Positions 1 through 5,333 of a stretch of DNA of 6,848 bases are shown in pieces (position 1 is the first letter of the stretch; every line of letters begins with the position of its first letter). A program made the translations under genes and the position numbers. The DNA is from Candidatus Saccharimonadales bacterium. GTDB lineage: Bacteria > Patescibacteriota > Saccharimonadia > Saccharimonadales > Saccharimonadaceae. The notes beneath the pieces were generated by a model. It was not told where the DNA came from and did not search any database. It saw only the letters and a list, made by a program, of their open reading frames with translations. The stretch lies in contig JASLCP010000074.1 in NCBI GenBank assembly GCA_030151825.1, positions 1 through 6,848 on the forward strand, written 5' to 3'.

Positions 1-90
<90 letters not shown>

Positions 91-127
91 AGAGTAACCG
101 AGAACTATCGTAACAGATACGAGACAA

Positions 128-796
128 TTAGTCGAGAGGTTGACGACTGAGTGCGGCGACCCAAACGGTAGTAGCCCCAGCGTCTTTTAGGGTTTTGGCG
201 GCATATTTCATAGTGGCCCCAGTTGTAATAACATCGTCGACCAAGAGATAGGTGGCACTACTATCGATAGGTTTCGCAGCAGAAAAGGCGACTTTTGCCT
301 GTTTGATACGTGTCGAGCGATTTGCCTCACGTTGTTTGGTATATGTTGTGCGACCAAGTACGGGTATCATTGGTAACTTGCGGCGTTTGGCAAATGCTTT
401 TGCAACAAGTCGCGCATGATCATAGCCACGCTCACGAATGTGCGATGATACCGTCGGGATTGGCACAATAATCACGTTGTTTGGTAATTGCGGCAACGTA
501 TCGTCCAATAATTGTGCTAGGGGACCGTATCCAGCCTTGGCACGATTAAATTTATATGTTCCGATGAGCATTTGTAATGAGTCCTGCCGCTCACCAACAC
601 ACCACGCTCGGCCATAAGGGACAGTACACCGAGAACATATGCCTGACACTCCTGCCGAGCCGCGTCCACACGCAATACAGGCCAGAAATGGCTGATCTAT
701 GATGTCATATTTACAATTATCGCATAATAAGGTACCCGCTTTTGCACAGCCACAACAGTGGTGGGGAGCGATGATTTGCAGAAGGTTATCAATCAT
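128..796 (-). CDS. comF: ComF family protein (PRTase-fold, DNA-uptake associated)
   Basis: This 222-residue protein matches the ComF/ComFC family in length and layout. The N-terminal ~60 residues hold zinc-ribbon-like cysteines (C14-x2-C17, C25-x2-C28, C40-x2-C43, C54-x2-C57). The rest is a type I phosphoribosyltransferase fold: a VPIP segment at 111-114, RERGYDHA at 121-128, a basic TKQREANR segment at 153-160, and the PRPP-binding loop YLLVDDVITTGAT at 183-195. ComF proteins are cytoplasmic and needed for natural transformation in several bacteria, probably handling incoming single-stranded DNA; the exact reaction is unsettled. The ATG at 796 is the only N-terminal start that keeps the first cysteines. 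No SD is visible in the A-rich leader. The gene is divergent from hsp20 and is followed by tRNA-Ser. Family assignment is firm; the role here rests on homology. Confidence 0.9.
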   Translation of the reverse strand: MIDNLLQIIAPHHCCGCAKAGTLLCDNCKYDIIDQPFLACIACGRGSAGVSGICSRCTVPYGRAWCVGERQDSLQMLIGTYKFNRAKAGYGPLAQLLDDTLPQLPNNVIIVPIPTVSSHIRERGYDHARLVAKAFAKRRKLPMIPVLGRTTYTKQREANRSTRIKQAKVAFSAAKPIDSSATYLLVDDVITTGATMKYAAKTLKDAGATTVWVAALSRQPLD

Positions 797-827
797 TGTA
801 TTTTTTACGTTTTGGCTACCTGTTTAG

Positions 828-856
828 TTGATTATAGCGCATATATTGGTTATACT
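828..856 (+). promoter_or_regulatory. hsp20 promoter (sigma70-type)
   Basis: TTGATT at 828-833 and TATACT at 851-856 are separated by exactly 17 bp, close to the housekeeping consensus. Transcription would start near 863, leaving a leader of about 40 nt before the ATG at 904. No CIRCE-type inverted repeat lies here, so heat control, if present, is not evident from a known operator. Confidence 0.7.
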
Positions 857-859
857 GTA
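831..859 (-). promoter_or_regulatory. candidate comF promoter
   Basis: On the minus strand a perfect TATAAT lies at 836-831, about 35 bp upstream of the comF ATG. At 17-bp spacing the -35 position (859-854) reads TACAGT, a poor match, so the call rests on the -10 alone. This -10 overlaps the -35 hexamer of the hsp20 promoter on the other strand. Confidence 0.4.
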
Positions 860-893
860 GAAGACTATTTGTCAAGAGAGCCAAGAGAAAAGT

Positions 894-898
894 GGAGG
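894..898 (+). promoter_or_regulatory. Shine-Dalgarno of hsp20, decides the start
   Basis: GGAGG lies 5 nt before the ATG at 904. A GTG at 892 is also in frame but overlaps this SD and has none of its own, so the ATG at 904 is the preferred start. Confidence 0.85.
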
Positions 899-903
899 AT
901 ACC

Positions 904-1365
904 ATGGCCCGAAAGCAAAATGACGATCTATTGATCGAAGACGAGCTCGCCGCAGCGTTCTTGAACGATGATGACGAACTCACGCAAGCCCAGACAGCTC
1001 CTATTGCTGAGGATGATACAGATGCAGCCGAAGATGACTTCCCAGGTCAGCTGGCCGTTGATGTATACGAAACAGAAGAGAAGCTCTATGTAAAAGCTCG
1101 TACTGCGGGTGTGAACAAAGAAGATCTTGATGTCAGCATTAGTGATGGCATTTTGACGATCAGCGGCACCCTTAGTAGCGGCGATGACAGCGAAGCAACA
1201 AATTGGCACATCCAAGAGTGCTACTGGGGCGAGTTTAGCCGCACCCTGGCATTACCTGTAGCAGTAAAGGAAGATGAAGTCGAAGCAGTCCTGAAAGACG
1301 GCGTTTTGACTATCAGCTTTGCCAAGGTAAAGCAGGAACAAGCAAAGAAGATTCAGGTCTTGTAA
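904..1365 (+). CDS. hsp20: Hsp20/alpha-crystallin family small heat-shock protein
   Basis: A 153-residue protein counted from the ATG at 904; starting at the in-frame GTG at 892 would add four residues but would overlap the SD. The alpha-crystallin domain spans about residues 50-143 and shows its usual landmarks: AVDVYETEEKLYV at 51-63, KARTAGVNKEDLDV at 64-77, GILTISG at 82-88, and the signature A-x-L-x-D-G-V-L at 128-135. The C-terminal KKIQVL carries an I-x-V/L-like anchor used by small Hsps to build oligomers. The N-terminal arm is unusually acidic, with 16 Asp/Glu in the first 47 residues. Small Hsps are ATP-independent holdases that bind unfolding proteins in the cytoplasm. The gene is monocistronic, with its own promoter and terminator, and convergent with the pilin cluster. 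Confidence 0.93.
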   Translation: MARKQNDDLLIEDELAAAFLNDDDELTQAQTAPIAEDDTDAAEDDFPGQLAVDVYETEEKLYVKARTAGVNKEDLDVSISDGILTISGTLSSGDDSEATNWHIQECYWGEFSRTLALPVAVKEDEVEAVLKDGVLTISFAKVKQEQAKKIQVL

Positions 1366-1389
1366 GATCTCTCGAAACTTTTATGCGAT

Positions 1390-1421
1390 AAATTACCCTC
1401 ACGCGAGGGTAATTTTATTTT
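1390..1421 (+). terminator. intrinsic terminator of hsp20
   Basis: A perfect 11-bp stem AAATTACCCTC/GAGGGTAATTT with loop ACGC (1390-1415) is followed by TATTTTG, 24 bp after the hsp20 stop. The minus-strand side of the hairpin lacks a T-run, so it serves mainly the plus strand. Confidence 0.88.
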
Positions 1422-1444
1422 GTAGCTGGCAGATAAAAAGACTT

Positions 1445-1478
1445 AAAAAATACACCCAGCGCAAAAGCTGGGTGTATT
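1445..1478 (-). terminator. intrinsic terminator of the pilin cluster
   Basis: On the minus strand a perfect 12-bp stem AATACACCCAGC/GCTGGGTGTATT with a 6-nt loop is followed by a T6 run (1450-1445). It ends transcription converging on hsp20. It begins 20 nt beyond the stop at 1498-1500 but about 70 nt beyond the earlier stop at 1549-1551, which fits the later stop being the ancestral gene end. Confidence 0.9.
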
Positions 1479-1497
1479 AAGAAGAGCGAACGCTGTC

Positions 1498-1548
1498 TTA
1501 TGCGCCGCCGTTTGCAGCAAAGCTACTGATGACGAAGTTGACGACTTC
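1498..1548 (-). other. in-frame pilin C-terminus remnant beyond a premature stop
   Basis: After the TAA at 1551-1549 the same frame continues for 16 codons to another TAA at 1500-1498. The tail begins EVVNFVISSF, which aligns directly with the AIVNFVITAF end of the paralogue at 2005-2406. The TAA falls exactly where that paralogue has Tyr, so one base change from TAC or TAT explains it. Sequencing error, recent nonsense mutation and readthrough cannot be told apart from the sequence alone. Confidence 0.75.
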
Positions 1549-1923
1549 TTACGCAAGGATAGCGACAACGACACCGACAATAGCGTAGAGAATCGTGTTC
1601 TTTGCGTTCTGTACAGCTGTTGAGTCACCGCCAGATACAACGTAGCGAATACCACCAACAATTAACATGATGACGCTAATGGCACCGATCAAGAAGAGGA
1701 GGACGTTGGTAATCGTTTTAAAGATACCACCTTCACCACCTTCACCAAAGAGTGATGATGCATCGCCCTGTTGGTCTTTACCTTGAGCAGATGTTGCACC
1801 GTCCTGAAGACCTTTGTCAAAAGCGGCGTTTGCTGGGGCAGGTGACAGCATCAAGCTTGCACCAACCACCATGACTGGTACGGCGAATGCACCGAGCAGC
1901 AGTTGTTTGATATTTTTTTTCAT
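1549..1923 (-). CDS. VirB2-like T4SS pilin, C-terminally truncated
   Basis: The 124-residue product has a signal peptide (MKKNIK, hydrophobic core 8-29, likely cleavage after ANA at 33). A Gly/Gln/Asp-rich mature N-terminus follows, then helix 1 (about 70-91, ending IVGGIRY), the polar loop SGGDSTAVQNAKNT, and helix 2 from 110 that stops abruptly at VVVAILA. The paralogue at 2005-2406 runs 14 residues further from the aligned position. VirB2-type pilins are inner-membrane proteins that polymerise into the conjugative or secretion pilus. Unlike four of its paralogues this one has no cysteine. An SD AAAGGA (1937-1932) lies 8 nt before the ATG, and codons 2-4 contain an A8 run. The gene has its own extended -10 promoter and is followed by the terminator, so it may be expressed separately and strongly. 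It is either a damaged pilin or a wild-type gene carrying a sequencing error. Confidence 0.8.
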   Translation of the reverse strand: MKKNIKQLLLGAFAVPVMVVGASLMLSPAPANAAFDKGLQDGATSAQGKDQQGDASSLFGEGGEGGIFKTITNVLLFLIGAISVIMLIVGGIRYVVSGGDSTAVQNAKNTILYAIVGVVVAILA

Positions 1924-1959
1924 GTGTTAGTTCCTTTCGTTGGAATTATCCTACTAATG

Positions 1960-1988
1960 TTTATACCAGATGTTAATGAATTTGTTAA
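1960..1988 (-). promoter_or_regulatory. strong extended -10 promoter of the terminal pilin gene
   Basis: On the minus strand TTAACA (1988-1983), a 17-bp spacer and TATAAA (1965-1960) preceded by TGG form a near-consensus extended -10 promoter. The predicted start near 1953 gives a ~30-nt leader containing the SD. The block TCTGGTATA is shared with the promoter of the large pilin operon at 5254-5281. Confidence 0.75.
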
Positions 1989-1994
1989 TATCTG
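1967..1994. repeat. 28-bp imperfect inverted repeat over the pilin -35
   Basis: The two 14-bp halves, CAGATGTTAATGAA and TTTGTTAATATCTG on the plus strand, are reverse complements at 11 of 14 positions. The dyad covers the spacer and -35 of the promoter, which is where an operator would sit. It is A/T-rich and lacks a G/C stem, so it is a poor terminator candidate. Confidence 0.4.
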
Positions 1995-2004
1995 TTTTAA
2001 GCCA

Positions 2005-2406
2005 TTACTTTGAGACAAATGCAGTAATCACAAAGTTGACAATGGCATACGCCAAAATAGCGACGATAACACCGATGACAGCGTACATAATTGTATCTTT
2101 AGCAGCCTTGGTCTGGGACGAATCACCGTTGCTGGTGACATAGCGAATACCACCAACAATAATCATAATAACGGCGATAGCACCGATAATAAAGAGGAGA
2201 ACGTTGGTAATTATTTTGATCTGGTCTTCGAGCTTAGCATCTTTATCCGTGCCACTTGCAACACTATCCTTGCCATTGCTAATACAGTCAACGGCAGATC
2301 CGCTACAGTTAATCGCAGCGTAGCTCGTTACGGCCGGTACAGCGACAGTAGCAGCGCCAATAGCAATGAACACTGCTATAAAAAATGTTCGGATTATATG
2401 TTTCAT
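2005..2406 (-). CDS. VirB2-like T4SS pilin
   Basis: A 133-residue secreted, two-helix protein. The signal peptide spans residues 1-30 (likely cleavage after SYA). The short ectodomain carries C34 and C41, which could form a disulphide. Helix 1 (about 66-88) ends in the cluster motif VGGIRYVTSNGD, followed by the loop SSQTKAAKDT and helix 2 (about 105-129, IMYAVIG...AYAIVNFVITAF). The fold and length fit the VirB2/TrbC-like pilins of CPR T4SS loci (Pfam T4SS pilin family, by recall). From residue 63 on, it is about three-quarters identical by eye to the product of 2425-2838, pointing to recent duplication. An SD AGGA (2420-2417) lies 10 nt before the ATG, and the upstream gene ends 18 bp away. 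It is the last gene of the tightly packed operon; no terminator separates it from the next pilin gene. Confidence 0.85.
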   Translation of the reverse strand: MKHIIRTFFIAVFIAIGAATVAVPAVTSYAAINCSGSAVDCISNGKDSVASGTDKDAKLEDQIKIITNVLLFIIGAIAVIMIIVGGIRYVTSNGDSSQTKAAKDTIMYAVIGVIVAILAYAIVNFVITAFVSK

Positions 2407-2424
2407 ATATTTTAAGTCCTCTTT

Positions 2425-2838
2425 CTATTTAAATGCGGTGACAACAAAGTTAACAATAGCGAAGGCCATAATCGCCACGACAAGTCCGATGACAGCGTAC
2501 ATAATCGTGTCTTTAGCACCCTTGATACCAGATGGATCACCGTTGCTAGTAACATAGCGAATACCACCGATAATGATTGAAATTACCGCGATAATTCCAA
2601 TAAGGTAGAGGAGAATGTTAATAACGTTCTTGATAAGTGTTGGGGCGTCATCACCCTTGGCGCCACACACACCACTGCCTCCTCCTGTCGCTGGAGTCTG
2701 GGCACCACCCCCGCCGCCTCCGCCACAGCCGCCACTAAACATATCAATTGCTGATACTGACGGCGCTACCATAACAGTACTACCAACGCCAATGACGAGG
2801 GCGAATGCTGTTATTAATCGAGCAATGTGCTTTTTCAT
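2425..2838 (-). CDS. VirB2-like T4SS pilin with glycine-rich linker
   Basis: A 137-residue pilin-like protein. It has a signal peptide of about 30 residues (cleavage after VSA), then a flexible ectodomain with a Gly run at 39-45 flanked by C38 and C58. Helix 1 (about 70-92) ends in GGIRYVTSNGD, the loop is PSGIKGAKDT, and helix 2 is about 111-135. The glycine run is encoded by a tract of repeated GGN triplets (about 2704-2730), which could change length by slippage. The SD AAGGGG (2850-2845) lies 6 nt before the ATG and overlaps the stop of the preceding gene, suggesting translational coupling. Closest relative in the window is the product of 2005-2406. Confidence 0.85.
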   Translation of the reverse strand: MKKHIARLITAFALVIGVGSTVMVAPSVSAIDMFSGGCGGGGGGGAQTPATGGGSGVCGAKGDDAPTLIKNVINILLYLIGIIAVISIIIGGIRYVTSNGDPSGIKGAKDTIMYAVIGLVVAIMAFAIVNFVVTAFK

Positions 2839-2849
2839 ATCTTTCCCCT

Positions 2850-3182
2850 TTACTTTGCTACATTTTGAATAATAAACGTGGTAATTCCAGCCGCCATAAT
2901 AATTACAATAAGCCCGATGACGGCATACAGTATAGTATTCTTTGCGGATTGTACGCCGCTGGCATCACCACCGCTTGCTGCATAGCGAATACCACCGATA
3001 ATGATTGCCACCACAGCAACAATACCTGCGATAAAGTAGACTGTCATGAGAATACCCTCGACACTACCAGATGACACCGTGTCTGGCGCACCCGTTAAGC
3101 CAAGTTCCGACTTATCGATTGTGATTTTAGTCGTGCCTGTTGGCGCGGGAGGAGCTGCAAAATTCTTATATACTATTTCCAT
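2850..3182 (-). CDS. VirB2-like pilin lacking a signal peptide
   Basis: A 110-residue protein with the same C-terminal fold: helix 1 (about 43-65, IAGIVAVVAIIIGGIRY), loop AASGGDASGVQSAKNT, helix 2 (about 84-106). Its N-terminus, MEIVYKNFAAPPAPTGTTKI, is polar, Pro/Thr-rich and has no hydrophobic core or basic n-region, so no cleavable signal is present. It also has no cysteine. The ATG at 3182 is well supported by SD AAAAGGA (3196-3190) at 7-nt spacing, so the missing signal is not a start-calling error. The first helix could act as an uncleaved insertion signal. It lies 15 bp after the upstream pilin gene and 11 bp before the next. A structural or regulatory variant of the pilin is inferred, not shown. 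Confidence 0.8.
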   Translation of the reverse strand: MEIVYKNFAAPPAPTGTTKITIDKSELGLTGAPDTVSSGSVEGILMTVYFIAGIVAVVAIIIGGIRYAASGGDASGVQSAKNTILYAVIGLIVIIMAAGITTFIIQNVAK

Positions 3183-3197
3183 GGATGAGTCCTTTTC

Positions 3198-3620
3198 CTA
3201 TTTTATTGCATCGCCAACCAGATTGACAATCGCAACTGACATAATCGACAGCACCAATCCAATAACTGCATTAAGAATTGTCGTTTTAGCACCACTCACA
3301 CCATTTGCGTTGTCGCCAGATATCATATACTTGAACCCACCCCATATAATGAACCCGAGTGAGACATATCCAACAACCGTCAAAAGAATCGCTACAATAT
3401 TCAATGCAATCTTGATAATAAACGCTTTCATGTCGCCACCAGGTGCTTCGATCGTGTCTCCTTGGCAGAGGCCGTCATACCAACGAGGTAGGATAAACGA
3501 TTGACCAGCGCATGGACCAGCCACAACAGGTGAGGCATTTGCCGCCGAAAGTCCTACAACTCCGGACAATGATGCGATACCAAGAAAAAGTGCTACGCTA
3601 AGCTGTTTGAGTTTGTTCAT
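3198..3620 (-). CDS. VirB2-like T4SS pilin (WYDGLC ectodomain)
   Basis: A 140-residue protein counted from the ATG at 3620. An upstream in-frame ATG at 3647 would add nine charged residues before the signal peptide and deeply overlap the preceding gene. The ATG at 3620 overlaps the preceding stop as ATGA and has SD GGAGG (3634-3630), so it is preferred. The signal peptide is 1-29 (cleavage after ANA). The ectodomain contains C37, PRWYDGLC ending at C52, and an acidic stretch. Helix 1 (about 66-93) ends in IIWGGFKYMISGDN, the loop is ANGVSGAKTT, and helix 2 is about 114-136. Gly-Gly-Phe-Lys-Tyr replaces the Gly-Gly-Ile-Arg-Tyr of its neighbours, making it a distinct subtype. Function as a T4SS pilin subunit is inferred from fold and context. 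Confidence 0.85.
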   Translation of the reverse strand: MNKLKQLSVALFLGIASLSGVVGLSAANASPVVAGPCAGQSFILPRWYDGLCQGDTIEAPGGDMKAFIIKIALNIVAILLTVVGYVSLGFIIWGGFKYMISGDNANGVSGAKTTILNAVIGLVLSIMSVAIVNLVGDAIK

Positions 3621-3985
3621 CCTATTACGCCTCCAGGGATTAACCAATTAACAATCGCTACACTAAAACCATACAGGAAAAGTCCAATGACGACGTTTCG
3701 AATAATACTCATTGCTTGTTCGACTTGGGCTTTATTATCGCGAGCACTCGAGTAGAGAATAGCTGCGTAGGCAAGACCGCCAACCGCGACAATACCAATA
3801 ATGGCCGTGACACCGATAATGGCTGCTTTAATCATTGTAGCGACCGCCCCTAGACCAGCCCCGTCACTACATGAAACAAATTCTGTTTTGGCGCCACCAC
3901 ATTCCGCAGCATAGGCCAGGGAAGGGGCCGTGACTGCCGCAATGACAGTAAGCACAAGGATACTTCTAAATAATAATCGTTTCAT
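3617..3985 (-). CDS. VirB2-like T4SS pilin, NWLIPGG subtype
   Basis: A 122-residue protein with a signal peptide of 26 residues (cleavage after AYA) and a very short ectodomain with C29 and C39. Helix 1 is about 52-77 (IIGIVAVGGLAYAAILY), the loop SSARDNKAQVEQAMS, and helix 2 about 94-115, ending NWLIPGGVIG. The helices, the loop with A-x-DN and the NWLIPGG tail are strikingly like the C-terminal domain of the large protein encoded just upstream, and unlike the GGIRY subtype of the following genes. The two may be partners or a duplicate that lost or gained the large head domain. The gap to the upstream gene is 6 bp, with a TAGG stop/SD overlap as the only ribosome-binding hint. It overlaps the next gene by 4 bp. 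Confidence 0.85.
   Translation of the reverse strand: MKRLLFRSILVLTVIAAVTAPSLAYAAECGGAKTEFVSCSDGAGLGAVATMIKAAIIGVTAIIGIVAVGGLAYAAILYSSARDNKAQVEQAMSIIRNVVIGLFLYGFSVAIVNWLIPGGVIG
3630..3634 (-). promoter_or_regulatory. Shine-Dalgarno inside the preceding gene, decides the start at 3620
   Basis: GGAGG (3634-3630, minus strand) sits in the last codons of the upstream pilin gene, 9 nt before the ATG at 3620-3618, which overlaps that gene's TGA at 3619-3617. The arrangement supports translational coupling. Confidence 0.75.
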
Positions 3986-3991
3986 AATAAC

Positions 3992-5239
3992 CTATTTTAT
4001 TATACCCCCAGGGATAAGCCAATTGGTGATTGCCACCATAAATCCATAGAGCAGCAAACCGATAACGACATCACGCATAATCTCCTTGGCGCGACTCACT
4101 TGACCAGCGTTATCCTCTGCACTTGCGTAGAGGGTAGCCGCGTAACCAATTCCGCCAACCGCGACAATACCAACAATTGCCGTAAGAACGCTGAGAATTA
4201 GAGTAAGAACTGTTACGATGACTGGTATACCCGCCTCAGTGCCTGCGTCACACTTGATTATGTTTGTTTTGACTGGATCTGGCTTGTTGTTGTTCTTCTT
4301 GCCGCACACTTCGCCACTAAAATTGTAGCCCCCGGAATTACCACTTGTTTTACCATTACTATTTTCCTCAAGATTATCAACTGCATCTTGGTCAATATTC
4401 TTGACTTTCGACAGACAGGCTTTACGAGCGTTCAAGTCGCCCCCTTTTTCTAAACATTGTGTTGCCTGATCAATACATTCAAGCTCTTCGTTGTTAATAG
4501 CTTTAGCGGCACCATCTTTTTTCGTCACCCCACAGAGTCTCGCAACCTGACCTGCTATACACTTATCTTTCTCTGAATCATATATGACTCCATTTTTATT
4601 GGCACGTTTTGTATCAAGCCCATCGCAACTACTGTTAGACGCTCCCTGCTTACAGGTTGCGACGTCCGCTCCCGAGAACTGAGCATCACAATAACCAGGT
4701 ACGTTTACCTTCTTTGGTTCAAACGAGTTACCTGTTAGCCCATCTGCTATCCAGCAGGTGCCATTATCCCAATGTGCCTGTACATTTTTAAAATCAACAG
4801 CGTTATTGGCATCAGTAAAATCTCCTACGCCCTTACACGTTTGCTCGTTCTCGCCAGTGACTTTGTGATACTTTACTTCCCAACACTTTCCATCACTTGC
4901 GTGATATTCTCTTCCGTCACTACCACAATCAATATCATTTTTATTTACAGCTAAGCCATCGTCTCTCTTCGGAAGGCCTGCGTACCGGTTACACTTCTTG
5001 TTTGCGCTACTATAAACACCATCGCCCTGAGCACACTGCTGCGAACCAGTACAGTTACCGTATTGGTTAATCGAACCACTACATTTAGGGTTCTTCTGAT
5101 ACCAGCATAGGTTATCTGAATGAAGAAACTGCCCAGTAGGACACGTCAGTGCCGACGCGTTTGTCACCTGCAGCAAGTTAACAAACGATGTGATGAGAAG
5201 AAGTACGGGTATTAATAGTAGATATTTTTTGATGTTCAT
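3992..5239 (-). CDS. cysteine-rich secreted protein with C-terminal pilin-like membrane domain
   Basis: A 415-residue protein in three parts. A signal peptide (1-30, cleavage after ASA) is followed by a secreted region of about 300 residues containing 20 cysteines, from C33 to C330, with three recurring Cys-Trp units (SDNLCWY 41-47, SDGKCWE 115-121, DNGTCWI 158-164) and Gly/Asn-rich turns. A low-complexity Asn/Gly/Ser/Lys linker (290-325) leads to a pilin fold: helix 1 about 338-370, loop ASAEDNAGQVSRAKE, helix 2 about 388-408, ending NWLIPGG. All cysteines lie outside the membrane part, so a disulphide-bonded head is likely. I do not recognise the head domain. A minor or tip pilin displaying an adhesin-like head is a reasonable inference, given its first place in a pilin operon divergent from a VirB6-like gene. 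No SD precedes the ATG. Confidence 0.85.
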   Translation of the reverse strand: MNIKKYLLLIPVLLLITSFVNLLQVTNASALTCPTGQFLHSDNLCWYQKNPKCSGSINQYGNCTGSQQCAQGDGVYSSANKKCNRYAGLPKRDDGLAVNKNDIDCGSDGREYHASDGKCWEVKYHKVTGENEQTCKGVGDFTDANNAVDFKNVQAHWDNGTCWIADGLTGNSFEPKKVNVPGYCDAQFSGADVATCKQGASNSSCDGLDTKRANKNGVIYDSEKDKCIAGQVARLCGVTKKDGAAKAINNEELECIDQATQCLEKGGDLNARKACLSKVKNIDQDAVDNLEENSNGKTSGNSGGYNFSGEVCGKKNNNKPDPVKTNIIKCDAGTEAGIPVIVTVLTLILSVLTAIVGIVAVGGIGYAATLYASAEDNAGQVSRAKEIMRDVVIGLLLYGFMVAITNWLIPGGIIK

Positions 5240-5253
5240 ATTATTTACTCATA

Positions 5254-5281
5254 ACTATACCAGAATCTTATGCAAGCACAA
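5254..5281 (-). promoter_or_regulatory. promoter of the pilin operon (extended -10)
   Basis: On the minus strand TTGTGC (5281-5276), a 16-bp spacer and TATAGT (5259-5254) preceded by TGG form an extended -10 promoter. Transcription would start near 5247, only about 8 nt before the ATG at 5239, so the first gene would be translated with almost no leader. Confidence 0.6.
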
Positions 5282-5304
5282 TAAGTATGACAACAAATAT
5301 ATCA

Positions 5305-5333
5305 TTGACAGCATAAGAGGTATCGACGATACT
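5305..5333 (+). promoter_or_regulatory. promoter of the VirB6-like gene
   Basis: A perfect TTGACA (5305-5310) lies 17 bp from GATACT (5328-5333, four of six matches to TATAAT). The expected start near 5340 is about 5 nt upstream of the ATG at 5345, again predicting a nearly leaderless message. A palindrome at 5320-5332 covers most of the -10. Confidence 0.55.
5320..5332. repeat. perfect short palindrome at the VirB6-like promoter
   Basis: GTATCG-A-CGATAC is a perfect inverted repeat with 6-bp arms and a single central base, overlapping the -10 of the plus-strand promoter. Its position suits a repressor site, but no regulator gene is visible nearby. Confidence 0.4.

Noticed and set aside
892..903. 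GTG start for hsp20 at 892
   Set aside because: It overlaps the GGAGG that serves the ATG at 904 and has no SD of its own.
857..903. CIRCE operator or RNA thermometer in the hsp20 leader
   Set aside because: No TTAGCACTC/GAGTGCTAA arms, and no leader segment pairs convincingly with the GGAGG; only a CAAGAGA direct repeat is present.
1549..1551. Alternative genetic code explaining the internal TAA
   Set aside because: TAA ends other genes here (comF, hsp20, 2005-2406, 2850-3182), and known CPR recoding affects UGA, which itself ends the 3617-3985 gene.
2366..3504. Plus-strand reading frames opposite the pilin genes
   Set aside because: They are antisense shadows of repeated pilin codons, with no start signals or family resemblance.
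3621..3647. ATG start at 3647 for the 3198-3620 pilin gene
   Set aside because: It would place charged residues before the signal peptide and overlap the upstream gene by 31 bp; the ATG at 3620 has an SD and an ATGA junction.
1549..5239. Type IV (class III) prepilins instead of VirB2-like pilins
   Set aside because: No prepilin-peptidase site (G-F-x-x-x-E type) is present; the proteins have Sec-like signals and two C-terminal helices, not one N-terminal helix.
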